Shown here one piece after another: positions 16,089 through 24,354 of a DNA stretch of 33,386 nt (its first letter is position 1; each line of letters begins with the position of its first letter). Under the pieces are notes generated by a model. That model made no database searches. It worked only from the letters and a program-made list of their open reading frames with translations, and had not been told where the DNA came from. Source of the stretch: an uncultured Clostridia bacterium (GTDB taxonomy: Bacteria > Bacillota > Clostridia > Oscillospirales > Acutalibacteraceae); the NCBI GenBank assembly GCA_937884975.1, contig CAKZZS010000054.1, forward strand, positions 1 to 33,386. Direction: 5' to 3'. Position numbers and translations under genes: made by a program.

Positions 16089-17261
16089 TTATATTCTTGC
16101 TACGCCGTCTTTCTTTGCAGCTTCTGCAACTGCAGCAGCAACCGTGTCCTTGATTCTCGGGTCGAAAGCGTGGGGAATGATGTAGTCGGGGTTAAGCTCT
16201 TCATCACTTACAAGTGAAGCAATTGCATATGCCGCCGCAATCTTCATATTCTCCGTGATGTCGCTTGCCCTTACGTCAAGCGCGCCGCGGAAGATGCCGG
16301 GGAATGCAAGCACATTGTTAATCTGGTTCGGGAAGTCCGAACGACCTGTGCCGACAATAGCTGCGCCTGCAGCCTTTGCGAGGTCGGGCATTATTTCGGG
16401 AGTCGGGTTAGCCATGGGAAGAACTATCGGGTTCGGATTCATGGACTTAATCATTTCCTCGTCAACAATGCCGGGAGCGGAAACGCCGATGAAGATATCG
16501 GTGCCCTTCATAGCCTCTTTAAGGCCGCCCTTAACCATACCTCTGTTAGTAACCTTTGCGATTTCCTCCTTTGAGGGGTTGAGGTTTTCTCTGCCCTCGT
16601 AGATAGCGCCTGTTCTGTCGCAAAGGATAACGTCCTTAAGACCTAAGGTCATAAGAAGCTTTGCAATTGCAACGCCGGCTGCGCCCGAGCCGTTGATAAC
16701 AGCCTTGCAGTCTCCTAAGTTTCTGTTTGTCAGCTTCATAGCGTTAATGAGAGCCGCGGAAACTACGATAGCCGTGCCGTGCTGGTCATCGTGGAAAATC
16801 GGGATATCACACTTTTCCTTAAGCTTCTTTTCGATTTCGAAGCAACGGGGAGCGGAGATGTCCTCAAGGTTTACTCCGCCGAAGGAGCCGCTGATTTTAT
16901 AAACAACGTCAACGATTTCGTCAACATCCTTTGTCCTTATGCACATCGGGAATGCGTCAACGCCGCCGAATTCCTTAAAGAGAACGCATTTGCCTTCCAT
17001 AACGGGCATGCCTGCTTCGGGACCGATGTCACCTAAACCGAGAACTGCTGTACCGTCTGTGATAACAAGTACCATATTCCAGCGGCGGGTAAGCTCCCAG
17101 CTCTTTGTGTAGTCAGCCTGAATTGCAAGACAGGGCTCTGCAACGCCGGGTGTGTAAGCAAGGGAAAGCGCGTCCTTATCGCCAACCTTTGCGCGTGCAA
17201 CAACCTCCACCTTACCTTTCCATTCGCCGTGAAGGCGGAGTGATTCTTTTCTGTAATCCAT
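16089..17261 (-). CDS. NAD(P)-dependent malic enzyme
   Basis: The enzyme decarboxylates malate to pyruvate with reduction of NAD(P). The 390-residue protein is the short bacterial form without a phosphotransacetylase domain. Visible family segments are SLAYTPGVAEPCLAI, VITDGTAVLGLGDIGPEAG, PMCIRTKDVDEIV, NLEDISAPRCFEIE, the metal-binding FHDDQHGTAIVV, and the Rossmann loop INGSGAAGVAIAKLL. The ATG follows AAAGG. It is the second gene of an operon, 21 bases after a type-2 malate dehydrogenase gene, so both act on malate. Confidence 0.95.
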   Translation of the reverse strand: MDYRKESLRLHGEWKGKVEVVARAKVGDKDALSLAYTPGVAEPCLAIQADYTKSWELTRRWNMVLVITDGTAVLGLGDIGPEAGMPVMEGKCVLFKEFGGVDAFPMCIRTKDVDEIVDVVYKISGSFGGVNLEDISAPRCFEIEKKLKEKCDIPIFHDDQHGTAIVVSAALINAMKLTNRNLGDCKAVINGSGAAGVAIAKLLMTLGLKDVILCDRTGAIYEGRENLNPSKEEIAKVTNRGMVKGGLKEAMKGTDIFIGVSAPGIVDEEMIKSMNPNPIVLPMANPTPEIMPDLAKAAGAAIVGTGRSDFPNQINNVLAFPGIFRGALDVRASDITENMKIAAAYAIASLVSDEELNPDYIIPHAFDPRIKDTVAAAVAEAAKKDGVARI

Positions 17262-17282
17262 AAATATACCTTTGCCTTTCAG

Positions 17283-18443
17283 TTATCTTTCAATGTGTGA
17301 TTTAATCTTCTTTGTTTCGGGATAGGGCTTGTAATTCTCTTCCCACGGGAAGGTGTAATCAAGACCGAGTTCATCTCTTACTGCGTTGATTTCGCCCTGA
17401 ACGGATTCGTTAATCGGAACGCCGTGAGGCTCTCTCTGCTTCCAGATTTCATATTCCTTTTCGCCTGCGATATAAATTCTTTCAGCGCCGGGAGCTTTTC
17501 TTGAAGCGCGGACTGAACGGATAATGTCGCCGGTCTTCTTTCTGCAGATTTCTTCGCCGAGGAAGTGGTTCGTATCAATTGCAATGAAGAAGTGACCGAG
17601 GTGATAAGGTCTGATGTTGCCCTCTTCATCCTTGCCGTCAAGAGCTTTGCCGTATTCGCCGTCCTGAAGAACGGAGGAAAGGAACTCAACGAACATTGCG
17701 AAGCCGTAGCCCTTGTAGCCGCCAAGAGCTTCGCCGATACCGCCGAGTGTGGTGAGAGCGGCTGAACCTTCACGGATTTTCTTAAGAGCAACGCCTGCGT
17801 CGCCTTCAACGGGAGTGCCGTCGATATTGATAATTGTACCCGGGTGAACGGGCTCGTCAATTCTTGCGTAATACTCGATTTTACCGTTCTGTGTAATTGA
17901 GGTAGCGCAGTCGAAGTTAAAGTCAAACGCTTCGTCTGACGGAACGCCGAGTGTGAACGGGTTAGTGCCGAACATACCCTCCGTGCCGAAGGTAGGAGCA
18001 ACCGACGGACGGGCGTTGGTACCTGTCATACCGATGCAGCCCTGCTCGGTAGCCATTGAGGTATAGTAACCTGCGATACCGTAGTGGCAGGAGTTGCGTA
18101 CAACAACCATACCCATACCGTATTTCTTCGCCTTGTCAATAGCCATCTGCATAGCGCGAGTGCCGATAACCTGACCCATGCCGTTGTGACCGTCAACAAC
18201 TGCTGTTGTTTCCGTTTCCTTAAGGATTTCAAAGTTCGTTGTGGGGGACTGAATGCCTGCCTTGATTCTGTCAAGGTAAATGGGCTTAAATCTGTTACAG
18301 CCGTGGCTTTCAATACCTCTTTTATCCGACTCAAGAAGAACATCCGTACACATTTCGGCTTCTTCTCTCGGAATACCGTATCCGACAAATGCGTCGGTTA
18401 CAAAATCAGTGATTAAGTTCCAAGGACAAACTACTTTTGGCAT
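17283..18443 (-). CDS. Malate/L-lactate (type-2, Ldh2 family) dehydrogenase
   Basis: This family (MDH2/LDH2/ureidoglycolate dehydrogenase-like) is unrelated to the classical Rossmann malate dehydrogenase and oxidises 2-hydroxyacids with NAD(P). The 386-residue protein shows LLESDKRGIESHGCNRF (conserved SHG), VDGHNGMGQVIGTRAMQMAI, RNSCHYGIAGYYTSMA, and GGYKGYGFAMFVEFLSSVL. The substrate cannot be read from the sequence; malate is likely from the malic enzyme neighbour. AAAAGGAG precedes the ATG at good distance. It is divergent from uxaB. Confidence 0.9.
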   Translation of the reverse strand: MPKVVCPWNLITDFVTDAFVGYGIPREEAEMCTDVLLESDKRGIESHGCNRFKPIYLDRIKAGIQSPTTNFEILKETETTAVVDGHNGMGQVIGTRAMQMAIDKAKKYGMGMVVVRNSCHYGIAGYYTSMATEQGCIGMTGTNARPSVAPTFGTEGMFGTNPFTLGVPSDEAFDFNFDCATSITQNGKIEYYARIDEPVHPGTIINIDGTPVEGDAGVALKKIREGSAALTTLGGIGEALGGYKGYGFAMFVEFLSSVLQDGEYGKALDGKDEEGNIRPYHLGHFFIAIDTNHFLGEEICRKKTGDIIRSVRASRKAPGAERIYIAGEKEYEIWKQREPHGVPINESVQGEINAVRDELGLDYTFPWEENYKPYPETKKIKSHIER

Positions 18444-18486
18444 AACTTAAATCTCCTTTTTATTTAATAAAATTTTAACAAACTTT

Positions 18487-18514
18487 ATTATATCATATAT
18501 TTTACAAAATGCAA
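18487..18514 (-). promoter_or_regulatory. Promoter of the malate operon
   Basis: On the minus strand TTGCAT (18514-18509) and TATAAT (18492-18487) are 16 bases apart. TTGCATTT occurs twice in direct orientation at and just upstream of the -35 box, a possible regulator site. Confidence 0.6.
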
Positions 18515-18547
18515 CCGAAATGCAACATTTTTCGTCTTAAAAATAAC

Positions 18548-18578
18548 TGTATACAAAATGTTGTGTTTGTGGTAAAAT
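18548..18578 (+). promoter_or_regulatory. uxaB promoter with a possible GntR-type operator
   Basis: TGTATACA (18548-18555) is a perfect palindrome of the kind bound by GntR/FadR-class regulators. It overlaps the position of a weak -35 (TATACA), 17 bases upstream of TAAAAT at 18573-18578. Control by a uronate-responsive repressor is an inference; no such gene is in the window. Confidence 0.45.
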
Positions 18579-18616
18579 AATAAGTAATCCAAAATTATTT
18601 TACGGAGAAACTGTTT

Positions 18617-20071
18617 ATGCTTAAAATCAATGAGTTTTATAAAAGGGAAAAGGTTTTCCCCGAAAGGATAATTCAGTTCGGCGAGGGGAATTTTCTTCGC
18701 GGTTTTATTGACTGCCTTATAGATTGCGCAAACGAAAAGGGAATTATGGACGCTTCTGTTGTTCTTGTTCAGCCCAGAGGTGACAGTAAGGTTGACCTGT
18801 TTAATTCCCAGGACTGTCTTTACACCCTGCTTACAAGGGGAATTAAGGACGGCGAAACAGTTGACGAAGCAAAAATTATCAGCTGTATTTCACGCTGTAT
18901 TTCACCCTACCGCAGCTATATGGAATTTCTTGACCTCGCCAAGGACGAGAACTTAAATGTTATTTTTTCAAATACAACCGAGGCGGGTATAGTTTTTAAC
19001 GGAAATGATGAGCCTATTGATATGCCGCCGTCAACCTTTCCTGCAAAGCTTACCGCATTACTGTACGCAAGATTCAAGGCGGTTCTCGGCGACACGTCAA
19101 AGGGCTTTCTTATTGTCCCGACGGAGTTAATTGAACAAAACGGAGACAAATTAAAGGAAACCGTTTTTGCGTACGCAAAAAAATGGGAATTAAGAGAGGA
19201 GTTTATCCCCTGGGTTGAAAGCTCCTGCTGTTTTGCGAACACGTTTGTTGACAGAATTGTCGCCGGCTTTCCGAGAGAAGAAACCCTCGTCCTTGAACAA
19301 AGGCTTGGTTACGAGGATTTTCTTATGGACGTATGCGAGCCGTTTTTACAGTTTTATATTCAGTGTGACGAAGAATTCCGCGACAGAATCCCGTTTGAAA
19401 ATCTCGGCTTTGACGTTAAATTTGTAGACGACCTGACTCCGTACAGAATGAGAAAGCTAAGGCTTTTAAACGGCGCTCATACCGCCTGCGCGCTTTCGGC
19501 TTTTCTTGAAGGGTACGAAACGGTATGCGAAATGATGAAGGATGAAAAGTACGTCCTGTTTTTAAACAAGCTTCTCAATGAAGAATTAGTCCCTTTTGCC
19601 GATACGGATAAAGGCGAAATTGAGGAATTTTCTTCCCATATTCCCGACAGGCTCAAAAATCCGTTTATAAAGCACAAAACCCTTGAAATTTCATTTAATT
19701 CTTTTTCGAAATTCAGGGCGAGAAATCTTACCTCGCTTGTCGAACACTATAAGGTCAACGGCGTTGCGCCGACCTGCCTTTGCTTTTCTTTGGCTGCTCT
19801 TATCAGGTTTTATAAGGGCGAATTCAGGGACGGAAAATACATAGGACTGCGCGGAACCGAAGAATACGAAATCCGCGATTCGCTTGAAATACTTGTTGAC
19901 GTAAGTAAGGCGTATGAATCCGACGACGTTGTACGGGAAATTCTCTCGAACACGTCAATATGGGGAATTGACCTTATGCAGATTTATTCGCTTTATGAAA
20001 AGGTTGCCGCTTTTTATGACGAGATAGTTGAATTCGGCGCGGCTCATACAATAGAAAAGGTTATTGAATAA
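18617..20071 (+). CDS. uxaB: Tagaturonate reductase (altronate oxidoreductase)
   Basis: UxaB reduces D-tagaturonate to D-altronate with NADH, the second step of galacturonate breakdown. The 484-residue protein of the mannitol dehydrogenase superfamily has an N-terminal nucleotide-binding region (RIIQFGEGNFLRGFIDCLID), VIFSNTTEAGIVF, PTELIEQNGDKL, and the catalytic-region segment PYRMRKLRLLNGAHT with the conserved Lys and Asn-Gly-Ala-His. CGGAGAAA precedes the ATG. uxaC follows after 48 bases in the same direction. Confidence 0.93.
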   Translation: MLKINEFYKREKVFPERIIQFGEGNFLRGFIDCLIDCANEKGIMDASVVLVQPRGDSKVDLFNSQDCLYTLLTRGIKDGETVDEAKIISCISRCISPYRSYMEFLDLAKDENLNVIFSNTTEAGIVFNGNDEPIDMPPSTFPAKLTALLYARFKAVLGDTSKGFLIVPTELIEQNGDKLKETVFAYAKKWELREEFIPWVESSCCFANTFVDRIVAGFPREETLVLEQRLGYEDFLMDVCEPFLQFYIQCDEEFRDRIPFENLGFDVKFVDDLTPYRMRKLRLLNGAHTACALSAFLEGYETVCEMMKDEKYVLFLNKLLNEELVPFADTDKGEIEEFSSHIPDRLKNPFIKHKTLEISFNSFSKFRARNLTSLVEHYKVNGVAPTCLCFSLAALIRFYKGEFRDGKYIGLRGTEEYEIRDSLEILVDVSKAYESDDVVREILSNTSIWGIDLMQIYSLYEKVAAFYDEIVEFGAAHTIEKVIE

Positions 20072-20119
20072 AGCTTAATGAATTAAAAAACGGGGCGACC
20101 CTTTGATACGGAGGAAAAT

Positions 20120-21520
20120 ATGAAAGCATTTATGGACGAAAACTTTCTTCTTACAACCAAAACTGCCAAAGCGCTTTTTGAAAAAGGAGCAAAAAACACT
20201 CCGATTTTTGACTGGCACTGTCATCTTTCACCAAAGGAGATTTATGAGAACAAAACTCCGTCGGGGATAGTTGAGCTTTGGCTCGGCGGCGACCATTACA
20301 AATGGCGCGCTATGAGGAGTATGGGTATTGATGAAAAATACATAACGGGAAATGCGAGCGACCTTGAAAAATTCACTGCGTATGCAAAAACTCTTTCTTA
20401 CGCAGTCGGAAATCCGCTTTATCACTGGACCCATCTTGAATTACAAAGATATTTTAATATTTACACGCCCCTGAATGAAAAAACGGCGAAAGAAATATTT
20501 GACGAGTGCAACCGCCGGATTTCTTCGGGTGGCTTTACTCCCAGAGAGCTTATCGATTCGTCAAATGTCAAGTGCGTTTGCACAACGGATGACGCGGCGG
20601 ATTCTCTCGAATATCACGAGCTTTTAAAAAAGGAAAATCTTCCGTTTAAGGTGCTTCCGGCATTTCGTCCCGACAAGGCTTTGAATATTGAAGCTTCAAC
20701 GTTTATTCCGTGGATTTCCGCAATGCAGAAAACGTGTCAGATGAAAATTGACAGCTTTGCGTCTGTTAAGGAAGCGATGAAAAAAAGAGTTGAATTCTTT
20801 AACGAAATGGGCTGCAGAGCGAGCGATCACGCGTTTAATTACGTTCCTTATGCGCCTGCGTCCGGGGAAGAGCTCGAAAGAATTTTCAAAAAGGGCATTT
20901 CCTGCGAAAAGCTGACGACTGAAGAAGCTGATAAATACCGCACCGCCCTTATGCAGTATCTTTGCGAATTGTATCATTCCTTTGACTGGGGAATGGAAAT
21001 TCATATCGGCGCTATGAGAAATAACAATTCAAAAATGTTTGCTTCTCTTGGAGCGGACACGGGCTTTGACAGCATAGGCGACAGTGAGACGGCTCTTTCT
21101 CTTTCACGCTTCCTCGATTCGGTGAATAAAAAGGGCGTTCTTCCGAAAACCGTTCTTTTTAACCTTAATCCGAAGGATAACTACGTTCTCGGCTCAATGC
21201 TCGGCAATTTCCAGTCGAGCGAGGCGCAAGGCAAAATTCAGTACGGCTCGGCGTGGTGGTTTAACGATAACTACGACGGAATGCGCGAGCAGATGAAAGC
21301 GCTTATGAACCTTGGCGTAATAGGAAAATTTGTCGGAATGGTAACCGACAGCCGCAGCTTTCTTTCGTACCCGAGGCACGAATATTTCAGGCGGATTTTA
21401 TGCGAGCTTTTGGGCGACCTTGTTGAAGAGGGTAAATATCCGGCGGATATTGATTTCCTTTCAAAACTCGTAGAGGATATTTCTTTTAATAACGCCTGGA
21501 AATATTTCGGAATGGAATAA
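20120..21520 (+). CDS. uxaC: Uronate (glucuronate/galacturonate) isomerase
   Basis: UxaC isomerises galacturonate to tagaturonate, and glucuronate to fructuronate, feeding UxaB. The 466-residue amidohydrolase-fold enzyme has the metal-binding start FDWHCHLSPKEIYENK, LWLGGDHYKWRAMRS, GMEIHIGAMRNNN, and the family C-terminus SFLSYPRHEYFRRILCELLG. Length agrees with the family. GGAGGAAAAT precedes the ATG. It forms an operon with uxaB and ends at a strong terminator. The rest of the pathway (altronate dehydratase, KDG kinase and aldolase) is not in this window. Confidence 0.96.
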   Translation: MKAFMDENFLLTTKTAKALFEKGAKNTPIFDWHCHLSPKEIYENKTPSGIVELWLGGDHYKWRAMRSMGIDEKYITGNASDLEKFTAYAKTLSYAVGNPLYHWTHLELQRYFNIYTPLNEKTAKEIFDECNRRISSGGFTPRELIDSSNVKCVCTTDDAADSLEYHELLKKENLPFKVLPAFRPDKALNIEASTFIPWISAMQKTCQMKIDSFASVKEAMKKRVEFFNEMGCRASDHAFNYVPYAPASGEELERIFKKGISCEKLTTEEADKYRTALMQYLCELYHSFDWGMEIHIGAMRNNNSKMFASLGADTGFDSIGDSETALSLSRFLDSVNKKGVLPKTVLFNLNPKDNYVLGSMLGNFQSSEAQGKIQYGSAWWFNDNYDGMREQMKALMNLGVIGKFVGMVTDSRSFLSYPRHEYFRRILCELLGDLVEEGKYPADIDFLSKLVEDISFNNAWKYFGME

Positions 21521-21533
21521 ACAGACAAAAAAT

Positions 21534-21567
21534 AAATCGGCAGGATTATTTCCTGCCGATTTTATTC
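21534..21567. terminator. uxaBC terminator
   Basis: AAATCGGCAGGA and TCCTGCCGATTT pair around a TTATT loop, followed by T residues. It lies between convergent genes and may be bidirectional. Confidence 0.85.
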
Positions 21568-21570
21568 TTG

Positions 21571-21849
21571 TTAGAGTAATTCAAACACATAAACCGAATG
21601 ATGGGTTTTCATTGTCAGAGAGCCCTTTTCAACAGTGTAACTGCCGAAACCTGTCGAAAACCGTATGTCAACGTGGTTAGTGAAATACAGGTATCTGCTG
21701 CCCGGATTTTTGTGCTCACTTTCCATAATATATATTTCGCCGCGGTGACCGATATACTCTTTTCTCGACCCCGAGGAGTGAGGAGAGCTTGTCAGCTTTT
21801 CAATTGATTTGAGCCTTGCTAAAGAAAAGCGCTCGATTTCCTTCGCCAT
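21571..21849 (-). CDS. Small protein of unknown function
   Basis: A 92-residue open frame begins MAKEIERFSLARLKSIEKL and contains YIGHRGEIYIMESEHKNPGS and RYLYFTNHVDIRFSTGFGSY. It is soluble, basic near the N-terminus and beta-rich later, with no motif I recognise. The ribosome site is weak (GGATGTGGT). It is convergent with uxaC and shares its terminator. The coding call rests on length, orientation into a terminator and lack of a competing frame. Confidence 0.55.
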   Translation of the reverse strand: MAKEIERFSLARLKSIEKLTSSPHSSGSRKEYIGHRGEIYIMESEHKNPGSRYLYFTNHVDIRFSTGFGSYTVEKGSLTMKTHHSVYVFELL

Positions 21850-22038
21850 TTTACCACATCCAAGAAAAAACTATATCAATTATTATACCCCAATATCACC
21901 GTTTCGGTCAATACTCTGAAGGAGTACAGAAAGCAAAAATATTTTAAGTCCCATAAAACGGACTGCCGAAATTGACATAAAACCGAGTGAGATATATAAT
22001 TTTAAATGCGGATTAAATTGAAGAAGACGAAGGGTATT

Positions 22039-22200
22039 ATGAGCGAAGAAGAAATTGCCGCTTTGGAGGAAAAAGAAAATAATCCGAAAAAAGAGGTCAG
22101 ATGTCCCCGGTGCGGAGGATTTATTGTAATTGACTATAACCACATCGGAGGAGCTGACTTTGATGTCAATTTCGGAATACAGAAATGTTTCGCCGCCTGA
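22039..22200 (+). CDS. Possible small zinc-ribbon protein
   Basis: The ATG at 22039 (MSEEEIAALEEKENN) follows GAAGGG and gives 53 residues. RCPRCGGFIVI is half of a zinc ribbon, but the expected second Cys pair is reduced to a single Cys near the end (IQKCFAA). The frame also extends upstream to 22006 without a ribosome site. It could be a truncated or degraded gene. No function can be assigned. Confidence 0.4.
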   Translation: MSEEEIAALEEKENNPKKEVRCPRCGGFIVIDYNHIGGADFDVNFGIQKCFAA

Positions 22201-22232
22201 ATCAAAAAAACTTAAAAATGAATAATACAAAG

Positions 22233-22264
22233 AAAAAATCCTGCCGTATTCACGACAGGATTTT
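22233..22264. terminator. Terminator after tRNA-Gly
   Basis: AAAATCCTGCCGT and ACGACAGGATTTT pair around a short ATTC loop and are flanked by A and T tracts. On the minus strand it lies eight bases after the tRNA. Confidence 0.8.
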
Positions 22265-22272
22265 CACTTTTA

Positions 22273-22343
22273 AGCGGAGTACGGGAGTCGAACCCGCCTT
22301 AAAGCCTTGGGAAGGCCTTGTAATACCGATATACCAACTCCGC
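22273..22343 (-). tRNA. tRNA-Gly (anticodon CCC)
   Basis: On the minus strand the 71-base cloverleaf starts GCGGAGTTGGTATATCGGTA. The acceptor stem is GCGGAG/CTCCGC, the anticodon arm is AGGCC-TTCCCAA-GGCTT with CCC at the anticodon, and the T arm is CGGGTTCGACTCCCG. The 3' CCA is not encoded. The CCC anticodon reads GGG glycine codons. Confidence 0.95.
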
Positions 22344-22432
22344 GCTTTGCAGTCAAACCAAGCCAAGCCCAAAACGGTTTATAATGGCTGATTTGACTGT
22401 ATCGAATTATTATTCTAACATATTTATATACT

Positions 22433-23086
22433 TTATTCAAGCAGTTTTCTTCTTAATTTAAGAAGTATTTTCTTTTCCCGTCTTGATACCTGAACCTGGG
22501 AAATGCCAAGGCTTTTTGCCGTTTTTGTCTGGGAAAGATTATTGAAATACCTTAATTCAATAAGCCGTCTGTCGTTTTCGTCAAGGGTTGAAAGAACCTC
22601 GTTTAGCGCAATTCGGTTTGTGATTTCCTCCTCGGCGCCGTCAACGGGTATGTCAAGCTGCTTCTCATCGTTTTCTTCGTCTGCGGTCAGAGATACCGTC
22701 GGCAGGGCAATATTCAGAAGCTCGGCAATTTGCGTTTCTTCAAGTCCCGTTTCTCTTGCCAGCTCGCTGACGGTCGGCTGTGAGCCTAATTGTTTTGTCA
22801 TTCTTTCGTTTAACTGCAAAAGCTTTGACGCCTTCTCTTTTAACGAACGGCTGACCTTTACCGCTCCGCCGTCGCGGAAAAGCTTTTTTATTTCTCCGAG
22901 AATAACGGGCACTGCGTAGGTTGAAAAGGCGAAACCGCGCTTTTCGTCAAAGCCTTTTGCCGCCTTGACAAGTCCGAGACAGCCTGCCGAATACAGCTCC
23001 TCATACTCAAAACCCTTGTTGCGAAAACGGTTTGCGCACGAGTGAACCAGCCGCAGATTATTTTCAACCAATTCGTCAGTTGTCAC
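22433..23086 (-). CDS. sigF: Sporulation sigma factor SigF
   Basis: SigF is the first forespore-specific sigma factor. The 217-residue protein has region 2 (NLRLVHSCANRFRNKGFEYE, AGCLGLVKAAKGFDEKRGFAF, STYAVPVILGEIKK), a region 3 segment, and the region 4 helix-turn-helix LSQTKTAKSLGISQVQVSRREK. The start is GTG at 23086, inside GTGA, which also holds the spoIIAB stop codon, so translation is coupled. It is the last gene of the spoIIA operon and is held inactive by SpoIIAB. Confidence 0.95.
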   Translation of the reverse strand: MTTDELVENNLRLVHSCANRFRNKGFEYEELYSAGCLGLVKAAKGFDEKRGFAFSTYAVPVILGEIKKLFRDGGAVKVSRSLKEKASKLLQLNERMTKQLGSQPTVSELARETGLEETQIAELLNIALPTVSLTADEENDEKQLDIPVDGAEEEITNRIALNEVLSTLDENDRRLIELRYFNNLSQTKTAKSLGISQVQVSRREKKILLKLRRKLLE

Positions 23087-23520
23087 TTTTTCTTCCCCTC
23101 GATACGTTTTATCAGAGTAACGGTTGTTCCCTTTAAGGGAGTTGAGCGCACATACATTTTGTCGGAGAACGTTTCCATAACCGAAAAGCCGAGACCTGCC
23201 CTGTCGCTGCCTCCCGTTGTGAAAAGCGGCTCGCGCGCCTTTTTTATGTCCTCAATTCCCTTGCCCGTATCACGGATTTTGATTTTTACCTCGCCGTTTT
23301 CAAAAAGGGAAACGGTTATGTAAATTTTTCCTATCGAATCGGAATACGCGTGCACAATACAGTTCGTGACCGCTTCGCTTACGGCGGTTTTTATATCGTT
23401 GATTTCTTCAACGGTCGGGTCGAGCTGGATTATGAATGCGCAGACCGCGGCTCTTGCAAAGCTCTCGTTTACGCTTTTTCCGGAAAACTGCATTTTCAGT
23501 TCGTTAATCGGCTTTTTCAT
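23083..23520 (-). CDS. spoIIAB: Anti-sigma F factor, serine kinase SpoIIAB
   Basis: SpoIIAB binds and blocks SigF and phosphorylates SpoIIAA. The 145-residue protein has the GHKL ATPase boxes: AVSEAVTNCIVHAYS (N box), IRDTGKGIEDI (G1) and TTGGSDRAGLGFSVMETF (G2). The ATG at 23520 is chosen because GGGAGGAAG lies just upstream; a longer frame begins at 23565 but lacks support. The start overlaps spoIIAA by 17 bases and the end overlaps sigF by four. Confidence 0.95.
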   Translation of the reverse strand: MKKPINELKMQFSGKSVNESFARAAVCAFIIQLDPTVEEINDIKTAVSEAVTNCIVHAYSDSIGKIYITVSLFENGEVKIKIRDTGKGIEDIKKAREPLFTTGGSDRAGLGFSVMETFSDKMYVRSTPLKGTTVTLIKRIEGKKK

Positions 23521-23845
23521 TTTTTTCTTCCTCCCTTTTCTTATGAATACGGGCGATTTTTTCAATTCCCGAAAGCTTCATCACCTTGAACGCCTGGGGC
23601 GACAGACCCGTTATTTCCATTTTTCCGCCGTAATCGGCAATGTTTTTGAATCTGCCCATTACAAGTCCTATTCCGGAGCTGTCCATAAAACTGACCGCGC
23701 CGAAATCAATTGTGAGCGTTTTCGGTCTTGCTTTCTGGATATAGGTGTCAATAATCGCCCTTGCCGCAGGCGCGTTGTGATGGTCGATTTCGCCCGAAAG
23801 AAAGGCGGTTACGTTTTCGCCGTTGCAGATAACCTTTGTAGGCAT
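23504..23845 (-). CDS. spoIIAA: Anti-anti-sigma factor SpoIIAA
   Basis: SpoIIAA frees SigF by binding SpoIIAB when unphosphorylated. The 113-residue STAS-domain protein has the phosphorylation site MDSSGIGLVMGR and the N-terminal SGEIDHHNAP. AAAAGGAGTG precedes the ATG at ideal distance. It is the first gene of the spoIIA operon and is divergent from groES. In Bacillus this operon uses sigma-H; I could not find a convincing sigma-H promoter here. Confidence 0.93.
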   Translation of the reverse strand: MPTKVICNGENVTAFLSGEIDHHNAPAARAIIDTYIQKARPKTLTIDFGAVSFMDSSGIGLVMGRFKNIADYGGKMEITGLSPQAFKVMKLSGIEKIARIHKKREEEKNEKAD

Positions 23846-23958
23846 AATTTATCACTCCTTTTCATATTTATATTAGAACAATTGAAATGAATAATATGTC
23901 GCAAGGGGACGAATATAAAAAAGAGATATGAATTTTTTGTAAAAAATGTAAAAAGGTA

Positions 23959-23986
23959 TTGATTTTTTTTAAAAACAGGCTAAAAT
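23959..23986 (+). promoter_or_regulatory. groESL promoter
   Basis: TTGATT (23959-23964) and TAAAAT (23981-23986) are 16 bases apart, and the CIRCE operator begins six bases further on, at about the transcription start. Confidence 0.7.
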
Positions 23987-23991
23987 AATAA

Positions 23992-24018
23992 TTAGCACTC
24001 GAAAGATAAGAGTGCTAA
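23992..24018 (+). promoter_or_regulatory. CIRCE operator (HrcA site)
   Basis: A perfect TTAGCACTC-N9-GAGTGCTAA inverted repeat matches the CIRCE consensus bound by the heat-shock repressor HrcA. The hrcA gene itself is not in the window. Confidence 0.97.
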
Positions 24019-24055
24019 AAATAATCAATTATATTTTCACATAGGAGGAATTATT

Positions 24056-24340
24056 ATGACAATTAAACCGTTAGCTGACAGAGTTGTCCTTAAGGCTGTT
24101 GAGGCTGAAGAAACAACCGCAAGCGGAATTATTCTTGCTTCTTCCGCGCAGGAGAAGCCCCAGTTTTCCGAGGTCGTTGCAGTAGGTCCCGGCGGTGTTG
24201 TCGACGGCAAAGAGGTTACAATGTATGTTTCGGTTGGTCAAAAGGTTATTACCGGCAAGTATTCCGGCACGGAGGTTAAGCTCGGTGACGACACATATAC
24301 AATTGTCCGCCAGTCGGATATTTTAGGTATTGTTGAATAA
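24056..24340 (+). CDS. groES: Co-chaperonin GroES
   Basis: GroES caps the GroEL folding chamber. The 94-residue protein starts MTIKPLADRVVLKAVEAEE and contains the mobile-loop region TTASGIILASSAQEKPQ and VGPGGVVDGK. The ATG follows AGGAGGAATT. It is the first gene of the CIRCE-controlled heat-shock operon, 14 bases before groEL. Confidence 0.98.
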   Translation: MTIKPLADRVVLKAVEAEETTASGIILASSAQEKPQFSEVVAVGPGGVVDGKEVTMYVSVGQKVITGKYSGTEVKLGDDTYTIVRQSDILGIVE

Positions 24341-24354
24341 GGAGTTGATTTTTT

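Noticed and set aside
22351..22403. Inverted repeat AGTCAAACC...GGCTGATTTGACT upstream of tRNA-Gly as an operator
   Set aside because: The arms are imperfect and overlap a likely tRNA promoter; there is not enough to assign a function.
23521..23565. Longer SpoIIAB start
   Set aside because: The extension is Lys/Arg-rich read-through of the spoIIAA end; a clear ribosome site supports 23520.
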